The position numbers and the translations under genes are program-made. Below are positions 27,018 through 36,278 of a stretch of 64,000 nt of DNA, in pieces. The stretch is taken from contig JAPLSN010000019.1 of the NCBI GenBank assembly GCA_026398615.1, forward strand, positions 62,001-126,000, read 5' to 3'. The DNA comes from Spirochaetota bacterium (lineage in GTDB: Bacteria; Spirochaetota; Spirochaetia; Treponematales; UBA12059). Under the pieces are notes generated by a model, which saw nothing but the letters and a program-made list of their open reading frames with translations, was not told the origin of the DNA and did not search any database. Positions within the stretch are counted from its first letter, which is position 1. Each line of letters opens with the position of its first letter.

Positions 27018-28310
27018 TCAGTCTCCCCGGTTGTAGTTCGGCGCCTCGCGCGTGATGGTGATGCCGTGGGGATGGCTCTCGGCCAGGCCAGCGTTCGTGA
27101 TCCGGACGAGACTTGTCTTCGTCCGCAGGTCGTCGAGGCAGCCGGCGCCGGCGTAGCCCATCCCCGAGCGCAGGCCGCCCAGGAGCTGGTACACGAAATC
27201 CTCGAGTCTCCCCTTGTAGGGCACCATGCCTTCCACGCCTTCGGGCACGAGCTTGTCCGGCCCCGACTGGCCCGTGCCGTAGCGGTCCCGGCCGTAACCC
27301 TGGAGGGCGCCCATGCTTCCCATGCCGCGGTACGACTTGTACTGGCGTCCGTTGTAGAGGATGAGCTCGCCGGGCGATTCCTCGAGTCCCGCGAGCAGGC
27401 TGCCGAGCATCACGGTCTCGGCTCCCGCCGCGATGGCTTTCACGATGTCGCCGGAATACTTGACGCCGCCGTCGGCGATGACGGGGACGCCGCGCTTCTT
27501 CGCTTCGTCCGCGCAGGCGCGGATGGCGGAGAGCTGGGGCATGCCGCAGCCGGAGACTATCCTCGTCGTGCAGATGGACCCGGCCCCCACGCCGACCTTG
27601 ATCGCGTCGGCGCCGGCATCGGCGAGCGCGGCCGTACCCTCCGCGGTGACGACGTTGCCGGCGATGACCGCCAGGTCCGGCGCCATCGCCTTGATCCTCC
27701 GTATGGCCCGGATGACGCCTTGCGAGTGCCCGTGGGCGGTATCCACGGCCACGATATTCACGCCCTTCGAGACGAGGAGGGCGATCCGCGTTTCCAGGTC
27801 CTGGCCGACGCCGACCGCAGCCCCGACGAGGAGGCGGCCGGAAGCGTCCAGCGCGGCATGCGGGTAATCGGCTTTCTTCTGGATGTCCTTCACCGTGATG
27901 AGGCCTTCGTGCTTCCGCGTCGACGCTTCCACGACGGGAATGCCCGAGATCCTGCAGGAGCCCATTATCCTTTTCGCCTCGCCGAGCGTGGCGGATTCGT
28001 GGAGGCAGACCGGGTCGAGGATCATGCCCGATTCGGAGCGCTTGACCCTGTCCACCTCGCGAGCCTGTTCCTCGGGAGACAGGTTGCGGTGGATGATCCC
28101 GATCCCGCCCATGCGCGCCAGCGCGATCGCGAGCGAGGAACCCGTGACCGTGTCCATGGCCGCCGAGACGAGCGGAATCCCGAGCCCGATTCCGCGGGCG
28201 AGCCGCGCGCGCAGGTCCACGCCGGAGGGCAGGACCTCACTCCAGCCGGGTACGACGAGTACGTCGTCGAAGGTCAGGGCGATATCGCCTGCAAACAGTT
28301 TTTCATTCAT
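27018..28310 (-). CDS. guaB: IMP dehydrogenase with a single-CBS (shortened) Bateman region
   Basis: 430 residues; typical bacterial enzymes have about 485. Catalyses IMP to XMP with NAD, the first step to GMP. The catalytic Cys lies in [15 protein letters not shown] (about residue 247), with the phosphate-binding [17 protein letters not shown] and [12 protein letters not shown] flap. Between residues 95 and 152 only one CBS-type motif is present where two are usual, so about 55-60 residues are missing; the frame is intact. AAGGAGG precedes the ATG. It is the last intact gene of a purine cluster whose middle genes are broken. Confidence 0.93.
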   Translation of the reverse strand: MNEKLFAGDIALTFDDVLVVPGWSEVLPSGVDLRARLARGIGLGIPLVSAAMDTVTGSSLAIALARMGGIGIIHRNLSPEEQAREVDRVKRSESGMILDPVCLHESATLGEAKRIMGSCRISGIPVVEASTRKHEGLITVKDIQKKADYPHAALDASGRLLVGAAVGVGQDLETRIALLVSKGVNIVAVDTAHGHSQGVIRAIRRIKAMAPDLAVIAGNVVTAEGTAALADAGADAIKVGVGAGSICTTRIVSGCGMPQLSAIRACADEAKKRGVPVIADGGVKYSGDIVKAIAAGAETVMLGSLLAGLEESPGELILYNGRQYKSYRGMGSMGALQGYGRDRYGTGQSGPDKLVPEGVEGMVPYKGRLEDFVYQLLGGLRSGMGYAGAGCLDDLRTKTSLVRITNAGLAESHPHGITITREAPNYNRGD

Positions 28311-28352
28311 GCCGGTATCCTCCTTTTCCCGCGGGTTTTCCCTCTCGCCGGG

Positions 28353-28994
28353 TCAATGCCTGAAATGCCTGACGCCGGTTACGACCATGGCCATCCCCGT
28401 CGCGTCGACCGCCGCGACGCTCTCGGGGTCGCGGATCGATCCGCCCGGGTGAACCGCCGCGCCCACGCCGGCGGCGGCGGCTTCCTCCATGAAATCCGGG
28501 AAGGGGAAGAACGCGTCCGACGCCAGAACCGAACCGGCAGCGCGCCCGCCTGACCGCCTGACCGCGATGCGGACCGAGTCCACGCGGTTGGGTTGCCCGC
28601 CTCCGATCCCGACCGTGGCGTGTCCCTTCGCGAGCACGATGGCGTTGGATCTCACGTGCGCGCACGCCTTCCACGCGAAGCGCAAGCTTTCCATCTCGGC
28701 ATCCTTCGGCGCACGGCGAGACACGACCTTCCATTCGGTCCCGGCCGGGTCCCCGCCGTCGGGAACCAGCGACAGGAAGCCACCCGCCACGCTGCGGAAC
28801 TCCCTGCCGGAGCGGGGAGCCGCGTTTCCCATCGCGACGAGACGCGCGTTTTTGCGCTTCGAAAGCGCCGCACGCGCTCCCTTGTCCGTGGCTCGAGCGA
28901 GGATGCCGCCGTGGATCGCCGGGTGGAGGGTCTTTACCCGGCCGCCGAGGATTTCCGGTGAAAGGGCATATTCCAAAACTTCGATCGCCGGGAC
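28353..28994 (-). pseudogene. purH: purH remnant (AICAR transformylase/IMP cyclohydrolase)
   Basis: The frame starts inside PurH (SPEILGGRVKTLHPAIHGG), lacking about 50 N-terminal residues. After GGILARATDKG it jumps in frame to the C-terminal part (KRKNARLVAMG, then RSNAIVLAKGHATVG and the terminal VTGVRHFRH). About 280-300 central residues are absent, including much of the transformylase. No start codon with a ribosome-binding site is visible. The stop codon is authentic. It is a deletion remnant and cannot encode a working enzyme. Confidence 0.82.
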
Positions 28995-29002
28995 GCCACA
29001 GG

Positions 29003-29179
29003 GCGGCCTGTACCGCTCGCGACCAGGCGGGTCATGGTTGCAAGCACGAGCTTCCGTTCGGCCTCGTGCATCCTGCGTTCGAAATCCCCGAGGCAGCCCC
29101 CGGGGAAGGATGGGTACTCTCGCGAGAGCGAGCACCGACCCGTCGTCCACGCCGGCGTCGGGGTACGCTCCGGGCAGGT
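29003..29179 (-). pseudogene. purN: purN 3' remnant (GAR transformylase)
   Basis: Two frames together give the C-terminal end of a PurN-like protein: GVDDGSVLALARVPILP in one frame, then DFERRMHEAERKL and LVASGTG in another, with the frame change near a CCCCGGGGG run at about 29098-29106. These resemble the segments after the tetrahydrofolate-binding part of PurN (compare DVDAG..., VPV..., AEH...LVASG in characterised enzymes). Only about 55 codons remain. The assignment is from memory of the family and is less certain than for the neighbouring purL and purH pieces. Confidence 0.55.
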
Positions 29180-29184
29180 CGAGA

Positions 29185-29951
29185 GATGAAGGTCGTGAGT
29201 ACGCTGTCGACGCGGTCGGCATGGGGATGGGGCCTTGGCGCGTCCACGTCGATGGGCGCGCGGAAAGTCCTGTGGACGCAGTGCTCGCTCCAGGTCTGGG
29301 CGATCATCTCGAACTCGACGTCGGTGCAGGGTCTTCCCCGCGCGCGGAAGAAATCCCTGACGGCGCGCAATTCTTCGTGCTCCAGCGCGGCGCGCCACCC
29401 TGAGGACAGCGCTTCCAGTTCCGCGTCGGTCATGGTGTCGACGGGGATGGACAGGATTTCGGCGGACGTCGATTCGGCGAACGCGGGTCCGATCTCACCG
29501 ATCGCCCAACGCTGTATGACCGCATTGGCGAGCAGTCTCGACGCGACCAGGCGAAGGTCGTCGTCCGACAGCCAGTCCCCCCGATGTCGAGGCTCCGTCC
29601 CGTCGCCGCGGCTTCGATGCCGGTTACCCCGAGTTCGCGGGCCGCCCGCAGGATCCCTTCGGCGACCGGGTCGGTCACGCCGGGCCGGAATGCCACCTCG
29701 ATCCTGCGGGAGCGGCCGGCCGGGGTTTCGCCTTCGAGCTCGACCGTCTCCACGACGGGATCGCAAAAAAGGAAACGCCCGAGGAGATCCATCTCCCCGG
29801 GCGTTATCGCACCCCTCACGAAGTACAGTTCCGCGCAACGCACGGCCCGGACTTTCGACAATCCGAGCGCCCGCGCGTCCGCCAGAATTCCGGTGGCTCG
29901 CGGGCCTCCCGGCCTTTGGGGCCGTATTGCGAACCGGTGAACGGCTGTCAT
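29185..29951 (-). pseudogene. purL: purL remnant (FGAM synthase), frameshifted and truncated
   Basis: It starts at about 29951 with two PurS-like segments (AVHRFAIRPQ, then RIEVAFRPGVTDPVAEGIL). At a run of six Gs on the coding strand (about 29577-29582) the frame breaks. The next frame continues with DDDLRLVASRLLANAVIQRW and the PurL hallmark IAQTWSEHCVHRTF, then stops resembling PurL at about 29185. The ATP-binding and amidotransferase parts are gone. It lies directly after purB in the same direction, as an operon gene would. Confidence 0.82.
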
Positions 29952-29991
29952 GTTTCCCATGTGGACTACTACCACCCCGTTCACCCGCTCG

Positions 29992-31437
29992 TCAAGCCCC
30001 CTTGCCGTTTTTCAAGGGCAGCTCCGGACCGTGCGGTGCAATTTCCTGCCCGGCAATCGCTTGCCGGATCTCCACGGCCATCGCCCGGGCCCGGGCGGGA
30101 GCGGTTCCGGCGTAGGCGCCGTCGCCCATGAGCCGCAGCACCGTCCCCGCGCCTAGATACCCGATGAAGAACGGATCGTCGACAATGCGCTTCGACAACG
30201 GGTTCGGGCGGCCGGCCCGAACCTCCGTCCATGCTGCCAGGGCATGTTCCCTGAGCCTCTCGTGGCAATCCTGCCGGTCGGCGCCCGCTTTGGCGGCCGC
30301 CATCATGATCCGTTCCGTCGCCGCGAAGGGGCTGTACGCATCCAGCGTGCGCCGTATCGCCTCCCCGTCCACGACCATCCCCTCCGCCAGCTTCCGCGCC
30401 GTCTCGAGAATCTCGTCGCAGGCGAGGAAGGCCTCCGGGAGCATGCTGCGGCGGTTGGCGGAATCGTCCAACGTGCGTTCGAGGAGGGACTGCGCGGCGT
30501 TCTGCCAGGCCACCTGGGGCAGGACGGAGAGCGCGCGGGCGAGCGAATCGATCTTCTCCGCGTTGATCGGGTTACGCTTGAAAGGCATGGCGGAGGACCC
30601 CACCTGCTTCGAGCCGAAGGGCTCCGAAAGTTCCCCGATGGGCGGCGACTGCAGCACCCGCAGGTCGAACGCGAACTTGTGGAGGCTCGCGCCGATCCCG
30701 GCGAGGACGCTCACCACTTCGTAGTCCTGGCGGCGCGGATAGGTCTGCGTCGCGATCGGGAAGAACCGGATACCGAGGGCTTCGGACATCGCTCGTTCGA
30801 ACGCTTCGACCCTTGCCTCCCCGAGGAGTTCGACGTACGAAGCCGCCGTTCCCACGGCGCCCTTGAAGCCCTTGCCCCGAAGTTCGGCGCGGGTCCTGAG
30901 GATCGCCCGGTAATCCCCGAGGACATCCTGGGCCCAGGACGCGAAACGGTACCCGAGCGTCGTCGGTTCGGCGGGTTGCAGGTGGGTGAAAGCCATGACC
31001 GGCGTATCGGCCCAGGCGTCGATCCTTTCGGCGAAAAGCCCGAGGAGCGCCGCCAGTTTTTCCGCGACGATATCAAGAGCGGATCCCATGCGCACGGCGT
31101 CCGCGTTGTCCTCGATGTCCATGGACGTGGCGCCCAGGTGGATGATTCCTCCCGCCGTCGGGCAGCGCTCTGCGAACGCCCGCACTTCCGCCATCAGGTC
31201 GTGCCGCAGCTCGGCTTCGATCTCCAGGGAGCGCTCAATATCGATGTCATCCGCACGCGACTCCAGCTCCGCGACCTGGGCCGGCGTGACGAGGCCGAAC
31301 CCGGACTGGACCCGCGCCAGGGCGCACCAGATCCGCCGCCAGAGAAGCCGCCGGGAGCGTTCGCTCCACAGTTCCCGCATCGCCAGGCTGCCGTAGCGCC
31401 ACGAGTACGGGGAGAGGTAGGACGAAAAGTCGTGCAT
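29992..31437 (-). CDS. purB: Adenylosuccinate lyase
   Basis: 481 residues, full length and intact. It cleaves adenylosuccinate to AMP and fumarate, and also SAICAR to AICAR in de novo synthesis. The fumarase/lyase superfamily signature SSAMPFKRNPI is present, along with GATSMD and THLQPAEPTT. The ribosome-binding site is weak. With purL, purN and purH broken downstream, its remaining use is probably AMP formation from IMP together with a PurA encoded elsewhere. Confidence 0.95.
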   Translation of the reverse strand: MHDFSSYLSPYSWRYGSLAMRELWSERSRRLLWRRIWCALARVQSGFGLVTPAQVAELESRADDIDIERSLEIEAELRHDLMAEVRAFAERCPTAGGIIHLGATSMDIEDNADAVRMGSALDIVAEKLAALLGLFAERIDAWADTPVMAFTHLQPAEPTTLGYRFASWAQDVLGDYRAILRTRAELRGKGFKGAVGTAASYVELLGEARVEAFERAMSEALGIRFFPIATQTYPRRQDYEVVSVLAGIGASLHKFAFDLRVLQSPPIGELSEPFGSKQVGSSAMPFKRNPINAEKIDSLARALSVLPQVAWQNAAQSLLERTLDDSANRRSMLPEAFLACDEILETARKLAEGMVVDGEAIRRTLDAYSPFAATERIMMAAAKAGADRQDCHERLREHALAAWTEVRAGRPNPLSKRIVDDPFFIGYLGAGTVLRLMGDGAYAGTAPARARAMAVEIRQAIAGQEIAPHGPELPLKNGKGA

Positions 31438-31520
31438 GGATCCATGCTAGCAGAAGGTGGGGGCTGAAGGCCAGTCCCCGATTCCCGGGATATCCCTTCC
31501 TCACTTTACATGTAGGTCGT

Positions 31521-31849
31521 CTATTCCAATTTGGCGGATGCGATCATTTTTTCGTAATCCGCTTTCAGGTCGTTGACCTCGGTATCAAGGGCGCCGCAGG
31601 TCAGCGTGTAGGCACGACCATCCTTGAAGACATACAGGATGATATGCCTCATTTTCATGCCGGAGGCTTCGCCGGAAAAATCGAACCTTCGGGCATCGCA
31701 AGCGCTTATCGCAAGACCGGAACCGGCGCAGCCTCGGGTGCCTGGACACTCCCGGTCGGCGCAGGTGTCGCAGTTTGCGGTTTGGAACAGGCCATGGATA
31801 GCGTTGCCAACAGCGCCATGATCACTGCGATGCACGGAACTCTTTTCAT
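31521..31849 (-). pseudogene. Broken lipoprotein gene
   Basis: From the ATG at 31849 the frame encodes a lipoprotein signal (MALLATLSMAC) and a Pro/Ala-rich stretch, then meets a TAA after about 47 codons. In another frame the end of a secreted protein follows (MRHIILYVFKDGRAYTLTCG, then DYEKMIASAKLE), of the type that ends many small treponemal lipoproteins. A deletion plus frameshift seems to have removed the middle. The bases from 31438 to 31520 hold nothing recognisable. Confidence 0.6.
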
Positions 31850-32279
31850 CGTGATCATCCCCTATGTCACAAGATTCCGGCGGGAGCCATCATCCGGATC
31901 GGCCACAGGGTATTCCGGCGACAAGGTCGTTCTTGCCCCGGTACCGCTCTTCAGCCGCGCGTCCCTGACACCTGCCCGTTCTATGCACGGTAACACCGTA
32001 TTTCGATCGATCTTTATCGAAAACCCCTGGAGCGTCAAACCTTGTTGGTCTCAGCGTACTGGATTGGGTGGAACCGCATCACAGCGCAAGGGATTGGACA
32101 ATTGCCCTTTTCTTGGGCTATAGTGAGTGGGAAATAGCGTTGCCGCAAGCGAAACGGATAGGCGCGCATTCCGGATGGGCGGCGGGACGGAGGCGGTGGC
32201 GGCAAACCCACCTGAATCGCCGAAAACCCTCATCCGTCCGGATGTCAGTTATTGATGGTTTGACCAAAGGAGTTGCCGT
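31850..32279 (+). other. Intergenic stretch without a recognised gene
   Basis: No frame here has a convincing start and protein pattern. TTGGAC at 32094-32099 and TATAGT at 32119-32124 could form a weak promoter (19-base spacer) for the small gene at 32280. No tRNA or riboswitch fold is recognised by eye. Confidence 0.4.
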
Positions 32280-32483
32280 ATGGCTAGCGCTATCAGGAAA
32301 AAAGGTCCTGCGTTCCCCAGGAAGGAGCTGGATACATGGCTCACGACCCACACGACCTGGACGCATGATCAGTGGATGGCACTGCTCGCTGATCTGCGCG
32401 GTTCGGGTTATACCGAGTTGTGTGGCGGCAAGGAGGGCCAGGACCGGATCGGGTTGTACCTGGAGACCAATAAAAAGAAGTAA
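32280..32483 (+). CDS. Small Trp-rich protein of unknown function
   Basis: 67 residues, lysine-rich at the C-terminus, with several Trp/Thr residues (LDTWLTTHTTWTHDQWM) and no membrane segment or signal. AAGGAG lies 7 bases before the ATG, which supports translation. I do not recognise the family. It lies alone before polA, in the same direction, with about 190 bases between them. Confidence 0.6.
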   Translation: MASAIRKKGPAFPRKELDTWLTTHTTWTHDQWMALLADLRGSGYTELCGGKEGQDRIGLYLETNKKK

Positions 32484-32671
32484 TGCCAAGGAGCAATTCC
32501 CACAGGGATTTCCAGGAGCACCGCGCGAATCATCACGGGAACGGGAATTCCCGAAAAGATGAAGTCGGCCGCATTCACCTGGGCAGGGACGCGAAGAGCC
32601 GGAAAATGCCTCGGCCCATCGACACCGGACCCACGCTTGCCCAGAGCGCCCGCGGCGGGTATCCTTGAAGC

Positions 32672-35467
32672 ATGAAAACGCCGCTCTATCTCCTGGATTC
32701 CTACGCGGTCATCTACCGCAGCTACTTCGCCTTCATTTCTAAACCGCTCACCAATCCCAAGGGCGAAAACCGCTCTGCCGTGTTCGGGTTCTTCCGTTCC
32801 CTGTTCGCCCTGTTCGACCAATACAATCCCGGCGCCTTCGCGGCCGTTTTCGACTCGCGGGGACCGACTTTCCGCCACCTGATGTTCGAAGCCTACAAGG
32901 CCAACCGGCAGAAAACCCCGGAGGATCTCCACGCCCAGATCCCGGTCGTCGAGGAAGCCTTGCGCCTGCTCGGCCTTCCCATCCTGCGCGTGGACGGCTT
33001 CGAAGCCGACGACATCATCGCCACGCTGGCCGAGCGCTGCCGGCTGGAAGACCGCCCCTGCTACGTGATCTCCGGCGACAAGGACCTGCTCCAGCTGGTC
33101 GGCGGGTCGGTCCGCGCCATGAAGCCTGAAAAGGACACGAGCTGGCGCATCCTCGGCCCGGGGGAAGTCGCCGCCGAATGGGGCGTGGAACCGGAGCGTA
33201 TCCTCGACTACCTGTCGCTCACCGGAGACGCGTCGGACAATGTGCCGGGAGTGCCGGGAGTCGGCGACAAGACCGCGCAAAAGCTGCTCGCGGAATTCAG
33301 GGGGATCGACGACATCTACGCCAGGCTCGGCGAGGTCAAGCCGGACGGCGTGCGAAAAAAACTCGAGGCGGGCCGCGACAGCGCCTATCTCTCGAGGGAG
33401 CTCATCACGCTCAGGCTCGACGTGCCCCTCGACATCGAGGGTCCCGAGGGACTCGCCGTCAGGGGAATGGACCGCGCCGCGGCCAATCCCGTCTTCAGGC
33501 GCGAGAACATGAAATCCCTCGTTTCCAAGAATCCCGGCGACCTGTTCGCCGGAACGGCCGGCCCCGTCCCGACTGACGCCACGACGCCAGCCTCGTCATC
33601 GGATGCAGGCAGGGCTGGGGGACAGACCCCCGGTCCCGCACTTCCCCGCCCGACGGCAAAACCGACGCCCCCCGAACTCCTGGTCCCGGGATCGTACGAC
33701 GCCATCCTCGACCTCGAAGCCCTCGATGCCGCGATCGCCGAATGCGAACGCACATCCGTCTTCGCCTTCGACCTCGAAACGGATTCCCTGGACGAGCTCG
33801 CCGTGAAGCCAGTCGGATTTTCCCTCGCGTGGAAGCCGGGCATCGCCGTCTACGTCCCACTCGTTTCACCCGACGCGGCGTGCGTTCCCGAGGAGGAAGC
33901 CAGGGCGCGGCTCGCGAAAATCGCGGGGAATCCCCTCCTCACGATGGTCGGCCACAACCTGAAATTCGACCGGCACGTGCTCGAAAACTGGCTCTGCCCG
34001 GCCAGCGCCCGACCCTGGGATACGATGGTGGCCGCCTGGCTCCTCGACCCGGAGCAGTCCAGTTTTTCACTCGGGTCCCTGGCCGAAGCCAGGCTCGGCT
34101 CGGGCGGCCTGTCCTACGGGAAAGTCGTGCCGAAGGGTTCTGTTTTTTCCTCGGTATCGATCGCGGCGGCGACGGCATACGCGGCCGAGGACGCCGATTT
34201 CACCCTGAGGCTCCGCATCCTCTTCGCCGCCGAACTGGAGGAGGCCGGGCTGGCCGAGCTCTTCCGCGACGTGGAGATGCCCATACTCCCGATACTCGGC
34301 GAGATGGAACGCGCTGGCATCGGCCTCGACGCGGGCACACTGCGTTCCTACGGCGTGGAGCTCGACGGCGAGCTCGAGCGGATCAAGGCGGATATCTATG
34401 TGGACGTCGGGCACGAGTTCAACATCGCGTCCACGAAGCAGCTGCAGGAAGTCCTGTTCGTCGAGCGGAGGCTGGCGTCGGGCAAGAAGACCAAGACAGG
34501 CTTCAGCACGGACGTGTCGGTGCTCGAGGAACTCGCCCGCGAGGACCCCGTGCCCGCGAAGATCCTCAGGCACCGCAGCCTGGCCAAGCTCAAGAGCACG
34601 TACGTGGACGCCCTCCTGGCGCTCGACTCCCCGGACGGCCGGGTACACACGCATTTCATGCAGACCGGCACGGCCACGGGGCGGCTTTCGAGCAGGGACC
34701 CGAACCTCCAGAACATACCCGTCCGCGAGGAAGAGGGACGGCGCATCCGGGAATCCTTCGTCTCCGCCCCCGGGCAGGTCTTCATCTCCGCCGATTACGC
34801 GCAGATCGAACTCGTCGTCTTCGCCCACCTCTCGCGCGATCCCGAACTCTGCAAGGCCTTCGAGGAGGGATCGGACGTCCACCGGCGGACGGCCGCCCTC
34901 ATCTTCGGCATCACCGAAGCGGACGTGACGCCCGAGAGGCGGCGCATGGCCAAGACCATCAACTTCGGCGTCATCTACGGCATGAGCGCCTTCCGCCTCT
35001 CGAACGAGCTCGGCATCGGCCGGGGGGAAGCGCAGAAATTCATCGACGCCTATTTCGGGCGTTATGTCGGCGTGAAAACCTTCATGGCGGACACGATCCG
35101 CCAGGCCGAGCGGACGGGCTACGTGACGACGATCCTGGGCAGGCGGCGGCCGGTCCCCCGGATCACGAGCGGCAACAAGACCGAAAAGCAGGCCGCGGAG
35201 CGCGTCGCCGTGAACACGCCGATCCAGGGTTCCGCCGCCGACATCGTCAAGCTCGCGATGATCCGCGTCCGCCGGACGCTCGCCGAGCGCCATCCCGAGG
35301 CGCGGCTCCTCCTCCAGGTCCACGACGAACTCATCGTGGAAACCCCGAAAGCGGGCGCCGAAGCGGTCGCCGAGACGGTCCGCCTGGAGATGGAATCGAC
35401 GATGAGGCTTTCCGTACCCCTGCGCGCCAGCGTCGAGATCGCCGAACGCTGGGGCGACATGCACTGA
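32672..35467 (+). CDS. polA: DNA polymerase I
   Basis: 931 residues. The 5'-nuclease domain (1-260; GFEADDIIATLAE, SGDKDLLQL) is followed by a 3'-5' exonuclease (about 345-530) whose acidic residues look intact (FDLETDSL, GHNLKFD, YAAEDADF), so proofreading is probably active. The polymerase domain (about 560-931) carries the motifs TGRLSSRDPNLQNIP, SADYAQIEL (near 706), RRMAKTINFGVIYG and LLQVHDE. It removes RNA primers and repairs DNA. The insertion near 290-330 is Pro/Gly-rich and probably a linker. coaE follows 22 bases later. Confidence 0.96.
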   Translation: MKTPLYLLDSYAVIYRSYFAFISKPLTNPKGENRSAVFGFFRSLFALFDQYNPGAFAAVFDSRGPTFRHLMFEAYKANRQKTPEDLHAQIPVVEEALRLLGLPILRVDGFEADDIIATLAERCRLEDRPCYVISGDKDLLQLVGGSVRAMKPEKDTSWRILGPGEVAAEWGVEPERILDYLSLTGDASDNVPGVPGVGDKTAQKLLAEFRGIDDIYARLGEVKPDGVRKKLEAGRDSAYLSRELITLRLDVPLDIEGPEGLAVRGMDRAAANPVFRRENMKSLVSKNPGDLFAGTAGPVPTDATTPASSSDAGRAGGQTPGPALPRPTAKPTPPELLVPGSYDAILDLEALDAAIAECERTSVFAFDLETDSLDELAVKPVGFSLAWKPGIAVYVPLVSPDAACVPEEEARARLAKIAGNPLLTMVGHNLKFDRHVLENWLCPASARPWDTMVAAWLLDPEQSSFSLGSLAEARLGSGGLSYGKVVPKGSVFSSVSIAAATAYAAEDADFTLRLRILFAAELEEAGLAELFRDVEMPILPILGEMERAGIGLDAGTLRSYGVELDGELERIKADIYVDVGHEFNIASTKQLQEVLFVERRLASGKKTKTGFSTDVSVLEELAREDPVPAKILRHRSLAKLKSTYVDALLALDSPDGRVHTHFMQTGTATGRLSSRDPNLQNIPVREEEGRRIRESFVSAPGQVFISADYAQIELVVFAHLSRDPELCKAFEEGSDVHRRTAALIFGITEADVTPERRRMAKTINFGVIYGMSAFRLSNELGIGRGEAQKFIDAYFGRYVGVKTFMADTIRQAERTGYVTTILGRRRPVPRITSGNKTEKQAAERVAVNTPIQGSAADIVKLAMIRVRRTLAERHPEARLLLQVHDELIVETPKAGAEAVAETVRLEMESTMRLSVPLRASVEIAERWGDMH

Positions 35468-35489
35468 GGCGCGGGGTCGGGGGAATGCC

Positions 35490-36089
35490 GTGATCCTGGG
35501 ATTGACCGGAGGGTACTGCGCGGGAAAAAACGAAGTGGCCCGTCTTCTCGAAACGCGCGGTTTCACGCAGATCGACGTGGACAGGCTCGGGCACCGGGCG
35601 CTGGAGGTTCAGGCGGCCAAGGTTGCGGCCCTCCTCGGCCCCGACGTGCTCGATCCGGACGGAAAGCCCGTCCGGAAGGCCATCGGCGCCCTCGTTTTCG
35701 CGGACTCAGGCCTCCTGGCCGCCTACGAAGCCATCGTCCACCCGGTCATGTCCGCCCTCCTCGATGCGGAGATCGACCACGCCCTCTCGTCGGGCTGGAA
35801 GGTTTGCGTCAATGCCGCCATCCTCTATGGACTGCCGCAGGCTGCGCGCTGCGACGCGATCCTGGAACTGCGATCACCCCTCGTCGCCAGGATACTCCGG
35901 GGCCGGAAGCGCGACAGCCTGTCTTTCATGGCCATCCTGCTCCGCATACGCGGCCAACGGACGCTTTTCATCCCGTCGCGGCGCCCCGCCGGGATCCGCG
36001 TCCTCGTCATCCGGAACCCGGGCACCCGGGATGGGCTCGCACAGGTCCTCGACCGGGCGCTCGGGCTCCTCGGCCAAGCTGTCGCCTGA
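35490..36089 (+). CDS. coaE: Dephospho-CoA kinase
   Basis: 199 residues starting with GTG at 35490 (a GGGGG run lies about 7 bases upstream; an ATG at 35485 is followed at once by a stop). It phosphorylates dephospho-CoA to CoA, the last step of CoA synthesis. The P-loop reads GGYCAGKN, with Asn where Ser/Thr is usual; the DVDRLGH motif and HP lid residues are present. From memory, treponemal CoaE proteins share the YCAGKN form, which supports a spirochaete origin. The polA-coaE order also occurs in other bacteria. Confidence 0.88.
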   Translation: MILGLTGGYCAGKNEVARLLETRGFTQIDVDRLGHRALEVQAAKVAALLGPDVLDPDGKPVRKAIGALVFADSGLLAAYEAIVHPVMSALLDAEIDHALSSGWKVCVNAAILYGLPQAARCDAILELRSPLVARILRGRKRDSLSFMAILLRIRGQRTLFIPSRRPAGIRVLVIRNPGTRDGLAQVLDRALGLLGQAVA

Positions 36090-36134
36090 ACCCGCGCCAG
36101 GCGGATCGGATGCGGCTTTTTCGACGGCCGCGTT

Positions 36135-36150
36135 AAACCGCGCCCGGTTT
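36135..36150 (+). terminator. Short hairpin after coaE
   Basis: AAACCG and CGGTTT form a 6-bp stem with a 4-base loop 45 bases after the coaE stop. There is no T-run, so it is only a weak terminator candidate. Confidence 0.3.
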
Positions 36151-36278
36151 CCGGCCGATACTTGAGTGAACGAGAGGCGATTACCGGAATCGATGGCTTG
36201 ATGCCGCCAGGCTCTGTCCCCAGTCAGGCAGGCCGGCGGCCGCCGGAAGTTCGGGACGCCGCGCTGGAGGGGCGAGCT

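Noticed and set aside
31438-32279. Riboswitch or tRNA before purB or polA
   Set aside because: The purine-riboswitch core and the cloverleaf/TTCRA pattern were looked for by eye on both strands and not found.
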